NCBI GenBank assembly: GCA_002506015.1 | Contig: DAWR01000190.1 | Span: forward strand, 11,647-29,227 | DNA length: 17,581 nt | Direction: 5' to 3' | From: Candidatus Methanogasteraceae archaeon UBA261 | GTDB taxonomy: Archaea > Halobacteriota > Methanosarcinia > Methanosarcinales > Methanogasteraceae | Shown: positions 13,885-17,581 of the stretch, piece by piece | Numbering within the stretch: position 1 is the first letter of the stretch | Layout of the letters: each line of letters starts with the position of its first letter | The notes under the pieces: generated by a model | The model's database searches: none | Seen by the model: the letters and a program-made list of their open reading frames with translations, nothing else | Told to the model about the DNA's origin: nothing | Program-made: the position numbers and the translations under genes

Positions 13885-15456
13885 ATGAAGATTCAGTTGA
13901 AGATTTTTGTAATCATAATCGCGGTCATCGCGGTAACAGGCGTTACCACGATTGTGGTCAGCCAGAGCATCGCAGAGAATATACTTGAAACAGAAGTATA
14001 CCTTCATCTGGAGACGACTGCGCAGTCGAGAGCGGATCACATCGAAACGGTTCTGAAGAACTATAAAGAGCTCACCAAGACGCTTGCAGCAGGAAATGCT
14101 TTCAGGAATGTGGTGGATGAGGGCAAGGATCCTGCATGGAGGATGGAGCAGGCTGATCGCAGGACAACAAGTGTGATGCAGGCGTATGACGAGATTACAA
14201 GGATCAGCATATTGGATGAACACGGCACAGTGATCGCATCCAGCCATGCTGATGTCGGGCTCGACAGAGGCACCAGTGACATTGTTCTGGAAGGGACGAC
14301 CAGGGCACACATCGGAGAGCTCCACACATCCACATTCACTGGAAACACTGTTATGAGTGCATCAGCACCGATTCTGGTGAACGGTGAATTTGCCGGGGTT
14401 CTTGTGATAAATTTTGACGCGGAAAAGGAATTATTTGAGATTACAACAGAGAGAACCGGTCTCAGTGAAACCGGGGAGATATATCTCGTAAACGATGACG
14501 GCTACATGATAACACCATCGAGGTTTGTGGGGGGCGCCGTTTTAGAGACTAAAGCCAATGAGATAAAACACTACCCCGAAGATGCTTGCGATAACACCGC
14601 GGCCATGACCACGAATTATCAGGGCACAAGCGTTCTACAGGTTCACAAACATATCGATGAGGTGGACTGGGTGCTGGTCGCAGAGATGGGCACAGAGGAA
14701 GCGCTCGCACCGGTTGCCGCGCTGACACGCATGGCACTGTTTACGATCATTGCACTGCTTCTTGTGGGAATCGTTGTCGCAATCACGATCTCAGGGAACA
14801 TAACGGAACCGCTTATCAGGTTGCGAAGAGGCGTTGAAGCAATAGAGGCGGGCGATCAGGATCGCAGAGTCGGAACAGATGCGGAAGATGAAGTCGGAGA
14901 TCTCTCAAGATCTTTTGAACGGGTGTTTGGTGAGATCAAAGAGTCGAGAGTCGCACTTGAGGTGTATAACACAAACCTTGAGTCGCAGGTCGAGGAGCGG
15001 ACAAGAAAACTTGCGGAATCAGAGGAATACTTAAAAGAACTCGTCGATAAACTGAGAATCTCGCAGGAGTCGCTCTCTGCTCCGGTTGTTGCGGTCTGGA
15101 ACGGGATTCTTGCGCTACCGCTCATCGGAATGATCGATGAGCACAGGATTGCAACGATCATGGAGACGCTTCTTTCAGAAATTACGCGGACGCAGTCTGA
15201 TGTTGTGATCCTTGATGTGACCGGCGTTCATGAGATCGATACGTATGTGACGAATCACCTGATCAAGATCGTCAGAGCCGCGCAACTGCTCGGAGCAACA
15301 TGCATCGTCACGGGTGTGCGACCTGAGTCTGCGCATACGCTAGTTGATCTTGGTATTGATATGTCAGAACTGGTGACAAGGCGGACATTGCAGGATGGTG
15401 TCAAGTATGCGCTCAAGATCACTGAGGGGGGGTTAACGCGTGAATTGTCTGATTAA
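13885..15456 (+). CDS. Membrane Cache-HAMP-STAS receptor
   Basis: A 523-residue protein. TM1 is at about 5-27 and is followed by an extracytoplasmic Cache-type sensor (about 30-275: ITRISILDEHGTVIASS, then a second lobe with GEIYLVNDDGYMI). TM2 is at about 283-303, then HAMP (304-356, ITEPLIRLRRGVEAIEAGD), a coiled coil (356-396) and an RsbR-type STAS domain (397-512). Thr453 (VHEIDT) and Thr485 (ESAHT) match the stressosome phosphorylation sites. By eye about 60 of 115 STAS positions equal those of the preceding PAS-STAS protein. The frame is open from 13840 (TTG); I chose ATG 13885 because TM1 begins there and AAGGGG lies 11 bases before it. Most Cache-HAMP proteins end in a kinase, cyclase or MCP domain, so a STAS output is unusual. 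Operon with the two upstream genes, 48 bases apart. Confidence 0.87.
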   Translation: MKIQLKIFVIIIAVIAVTGVTTIVVSQSIAENILETEVYLHLETTAQSRADHIETVLKNYKELTKTLAAGNAFRNVVDEGKDPAWRMEQADRRTTSVMQAYDEITRISILDEHGTVIASSHADVGLDRGTSDIVLEGTTRAHIGELHTSTFTGNTVMSASAPILVNGEFAGVLVINFDAEKELFEITTERTGLSETGEIYLVNDDGYMITPSRFVGGAVLETKANEIKHYPEDACDNTAAMTTNYQGTSVLQVHKHIDEVDWVLVAEMGTEEALAPVAALTRMALFTIIALLLVGIVVAITISGNITEPLIRLRRGVEAIEAGDQDRRVGTDAEDEVGDLSRSFERVFGEIKESRVALEVYNTNLESQVEERTRKLAESEEYLKELVDKLRISQESLSAPVVAVWNGILALPLIGMIDEHRIATIMETLLSEITRTQSDVVILDVTGVHEIDTYVTNHLIKIVRAAQLLGATCIVTGVRPESAHTLVDLGIDMSELVTRRTLQDGVKYALKITEGGLTRELSD

Positions 15457-15487
15457 ACAGAGCAGTACGTGTTTAGCTAACCCCCCC
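15426..15487 (+). other. Perfect G7/C7 inverted repeat around the receptor stop codon
   Basis: GGGGGGGTTA (15426-15435) and TAACCCCCCC (15478-15487) are a perfect 10-bp inverted repeat with a 42-base loop that contains the stop codon. In mRNA it would form a very stable stem at the 3' end of the signalling operon, perhaps blocking exonucleases or aiding termination. The right arm overlaps the end of the insertion-like unit. Confidence 0.45.
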
Positions 15488-15818
15488 GTCCTTAGTCGGC
15501 GCTTAGCTAAATACGACACTGACGATTTGCTGCGAAAATATGTGGCGCATTTTCACGCTTGTAGGTGACTTGGAGGGTCATGGATGCTTCCAGTGAGATC
15601 GCTATGCCCCTAAATTTTACCGCATAGTGTGTAGAGCCACCCAGATGGTTTAAAACGGTCTTGAAACTCTGCGTTCCTTCACGTTCTCCGCGGTGCTGTG
15701 ATAAATCAGGCTCTTCGCTGTTTTATATGGGTTGAACACCTTGATTTCCAACTACCCACGCGAAATAGCGAAGAGACATAACTCATTTGATTTTCAGACA
15801 GTGTCGCTAAACACGTAC
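15465..15818. mobile_element. Insertion-sequence remnant or MITE-like unit with 13-bp terminal inverted repeats
   Basis: GTACGTGTTTAGC (15465-15477) and its exact complement GCTAAACACGTAC (15806-15818) bound a 354-base unit. GACACTG follows the repeat directly at the right end and also occurs 35 bases further inside at the left end, where two TTAGCTAA palindromes (15473-15480, 15503-15510) flank the extra DNA. An inner 9-bp inverted repeat CTCTTCGCT/AGCGAAGAG lies at 15711-15719 and 15767-15775. A 71-codon minus-strand frame (15507-15722) ends within the left terminal region, as transposase genes often do, but shows no motif I recognise. No flanking target duplication is visible. An internally deleted IS or a non-autonomous element fits; the family is unknown. 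Confidence 0.45.
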
Positions 15819-16048
15819 CCCTAAAATAATAAAAATCTCGACGCAAAGATCGGAAACTATATGGCCACAGGATCCATCAGAATCAGACATCTGCAACTCC
15901 GGATATTATACCACCAAGTTTCACCGATCATTTGGCAGTCGATCCCCACCTGTTGGAATACCCACATCGCACACGCGGAACAGCAATCCTCGTCACCATA
16001 CCCTGTCTAAAGCGGCAGGTTGTATGCGAACTGCCCACACGTAACACA

Positions 16049-16082
16049 CAAATTGTTATATGTTATAGCCATCATAATATAT
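16049..16082 (+). promoter_or_regulatory. Probable promoter of the second Cache receptor
   Basis: Two AT-rich TATA-like boxes, TTATATGTTATA (about 16052-16063) and CATAATATATG (about 16072-16083), stand 115-145 bases before the ATG at 16199. The start would lie near 16080-16110, giving a leader of roughly 90-120 bases with a short TAGGT/ACCTA dyad (about 16110-16130). Which box is used cannot be told. Confidence 0.35.
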
Positions 16083-16198
16083 GAATGGTGGGAGTTGGAG
16101 AGGCGAGTAGGTCTACGGTTTACCTATTCAGTCTTACCGATATCACAAACACAACAGATGAAAACCACAGCGGAACATATACACAATAGGGGGTTAAG

Positions 16199-17581
16199 AT
16201 GAACACAAGACTAAACGACGTCAAGATAAAGACGAGACTGATAGCTATATGCCTGATACTCGTCACGATTCCAGTTTTAGTGCTTGGATTTGCAAGTTAC
16301 AATGCCACAAAGAGTGGGATTAACGAACAATCAAGTGTGCTCTTGCAGCAGGAGGCACTACTCGCAAAAGCGCAGGTTGAGAGCAATTACGACATGATCC
16401 AGCAGAAGCTCGAAAGCGATCTTCAGGTAGCGCGGTCGCACTATCAGGAGCATCTTGAGTATGCAGATCGGAGAACACAGAGAGTCGCAGTGCATCCGGA
16501 CGTGATAAGCTCATTTAATGATCCGGGGAGCCTGCATAGCGTGCTTGCAGGGATCGCAAAGAATGAGGGGTTCAATATCCTCACCGTGACCGACACGAAA
16601 GGAACAGTGATCGCAAGGGCGAGCAGCACAAAGACTGGTGATACGTTCGTGCCCGATCTGGTGCGCAAAGGAACTATCGGCGGTTTTGCGGCAACAGAGA
16701 TTATAGACAGCCAGTACCTCGCAAACGAGGGGCTTTCAGGGAAGGTTGGCGTAGGCAAGGAGGGCATGGCGCTAACATCGGTTTATCCGGTTGTGGTCGA
16801 TGGGGCAACGGTCGGGGCTGTTGTCGGTGGCTATATACTCAATTACAATTACGAGATCGTTGATTCCGTGCAGTCGATAATCGGCGGTACAGCAACGATC
16901 TTTCAGGACAATCTCAGGATATCAACGAACGTCCTTAATGAGGAGGGGGACCGGGCTGTCGGAACAACGGTCTCGAGTACCGTGTATGATACGGTTGTGA
17001 ATGGCGGGGAGGCATTCTATGGCAAGGCATGGGTCGTGAATGCAGACTACCAGACAGCGTATGAGCCTATCAAAAACTCGGACGGAAAAGCGATCGGCAT
17101 CCTGTACGTCGGAGTCAAGCAGGTAGAGTTTCAGGACGACATGATGAACAGCCTCGCAGAGGTTGTGATCGGAAAGACTGGCTATGTCTACCTCCTTGAC
17201 ACCGATGGCAACTATGTCCTATCAAGCGGCAGACAGCGGGACGGAGACAACATCTGGAATGCAAAGGACGCATCCGGAGCCTACTTCATTCAGGAGATAT
17301 GTAACAAAGGGAAGGCACTGACAGGGGACGAGACCTTTGTGCAGGATTACATGTGGCAGAACTCGGGCGAGAACGAAGCAAGGCTGAAGCTTGCGGCGAT
17401 CGCATACTCGCCCGAGTTTGACTGGGTCATCGGAGCCAGTTGTTATGACAACGACTTTGCGGATCCGGTAACGAAGGTCAGGAACGTGACAATCATCGTG
17501 TGTATAATTGCGATCATCGCGGGGGCGCTTGTTGCGTACTTCTTTGCAAACAGCATAACAAATCCACTGAATGAGGTCATG
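16199..17581 (+). CDS. Cache-domain membrane receptor, 3' end missing
   Basis: 461 codons are visible before the right edge. The ATG at 16199 has a strong Shine-Dalgarno site (AGGGGG, 5 bases away). TM1 is at about 12-33. A large extracytoplasmic part (34-428) has the pattern of tandem Cache modules: FNILTVTDTKGTVIAR (125-140), VYPVVVDGATVGAVVGGY (195-212), AYEPIKNSDGKAIGILYVGV (287-306), then a further Cache_2-like module TGYVYLLDTDGNYVLSSG (327-344) to FDWVIGASC (407-415). TM2 is at about 429-450, and the HAMP domain starts at NSITNPLNEVM. Such proteins in methanogens are usually methyl-accepting chemotaxis proteins, but a kinase or STAS end is equally possible given the neighbouring genes. 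It is in the same direction as the signalling operon but has its own promoter region. Confidence 0.88.
   Translation, partial: MNTRLNDVKIKTRLIAICLILVTIPVLVLGFASYNATKSGINEQSSVLLQQEALLAKAQVESNYDMIQQKLESDLQVARSHYQEHLEYADRRTQRVAVHPDVISSFNDPGSLHSVLAGIAKNEGFNILTVTDTKGTVIARASSTKTGDTFVPDLVRKGTIGGFAATEIIDSQYLANEGLSGKVGVGKEGMALTSVYPVVVDGATVGAVVGGYILNYNYEIVDSVQSIIGGTATIFQDNLRISTNVLNEEGDRAVGTTVSSTVYDTVVNGGEAFYGKAWVVNADYQTAYEPIKNSDGKAIGILYVGVKQVEFQDDMMNSLAEVVIGKTGYVYLLDTDGNYVLSSGRQRDGDNIWNAKDASGAYFIQEICNKGKALTGDETFVQDYMWQNSGENEARLKLAAIAYSPEFDWVIGASCYDNDFADPVTKVRNVTIIVCIIAIIAGALVAYFFANSITNPLNEVM

Larger units (their letters stand above)
15457..16198. other. 741-base intergenic region with decayed sequence
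   Basis: The stretch holds an insertion-like unit (15465-15818) and then about 230 bases (15819-16050) without a gene I can support. A 49-codon ATG frame (15860 on, plus strand) has no ribosome binding site or family match. The last 150 bases carry the promoter and leader of the Cache receptor. No tRNA, rRNA or CRISPR repeats are seen. Confidence 0.6.

Noticed and set aside
13657..14325. 222-codon minus-strand open frame
   Set aside because: Antisense to the PAS-STAS and Cache-HAMP-STAS genes, whose domains are unmistakable.
15860..16011. 49-codon plus-strand ATG frame
   Set aside because: No ribosome binding site, no recognisable protein pattern, and located in decayed intergenic DNA.
15465..16198. 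CRISPR array or tRNA gene in the large intergenic region
   Set aside because: No regularly spaced repeats and no cloverleaf or T-loop sequence found on either strand; the repeats there are inverted terminal repeats.

Overview
The window looks archaeal and belongs to a methanogen or a close relative (Methanomicrobia, Methanosarcinia or an ANME-type lineage; I cannot be more exact). The case rests on gene content: a formylmethanofuran-dehydrogenase-C-like GXGXG protein, a CobZ/PgpA-type phosphatase, an archaeal UPF0282 metallo-beta-lactamase protein, a HerA-type ATPase and a large UPF0182 membrane protein. Promoters fit too: several genes have an AT-rich TATA-like box centred about 26-30 bp before the ATG and no Shine-Dalgarno site, as expected for leaderless archaeal mRNAs. 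Other genes (the secreted coiled-coil protein, the Cache receptor, the toxin remnant) do have clear Shine-Dalgarno sequences.

Layout. Positions 1-11914 are almost all minus strand. From the left: a gene cut by the edge (1-128), a 321-base stretch with nothing I can support, a coupled pair of GXGXG protein and CobZ-like phosphatase (450-1837), a coupled pair of zinc-ribbon miniprotein and UPF0282 metallo-hydrolase (2047-3227), and the UPF0182 membrane protein (3269-6076). Next comes a decayed toxin-antitoxin-like locus (about 6040-6497). A 38-codon membrane miniprotein overlaps the hisC stop by ATGA. Then follow hisC and a HAD-IIA phosphatase (6589-8528), a lipoprotein coupled to a secreted helical protein (8745-9991), and a HerA-type ATPase (10217-11914).

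At about 11960 transcription diverges. The plus strand carries a compact signalling locus: a soluble PAS histidine kinase (12003-13082), an overlapping PAS-STAS protein of RsbR type (13075-13836) and a membrane Cache-HAMP-coiled-coil-STAS receptor (13885-15456). The two STAS domains are clear paralogues. Both keep the two threonines that RsbR-family stressosome proteins use as phosphorylation sites. After a 741-base non-coding stretch holding an insertion-sequence remnant or MITE-like unit bounded by perfect 13-bp inverted repeats, a second large Cache receptor starts (16199) and runs off the right edge in its HAMP region.

The most notable element is the kinase / PAS-STAS / membrane-STAS set. 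It looks like a stressosome-like output module in an archaeon, with one scaffold-type protein tied directly to an extracellular sensor, and with a histidine kinase rather than an RsbT-type serine kinase encoded next to it.
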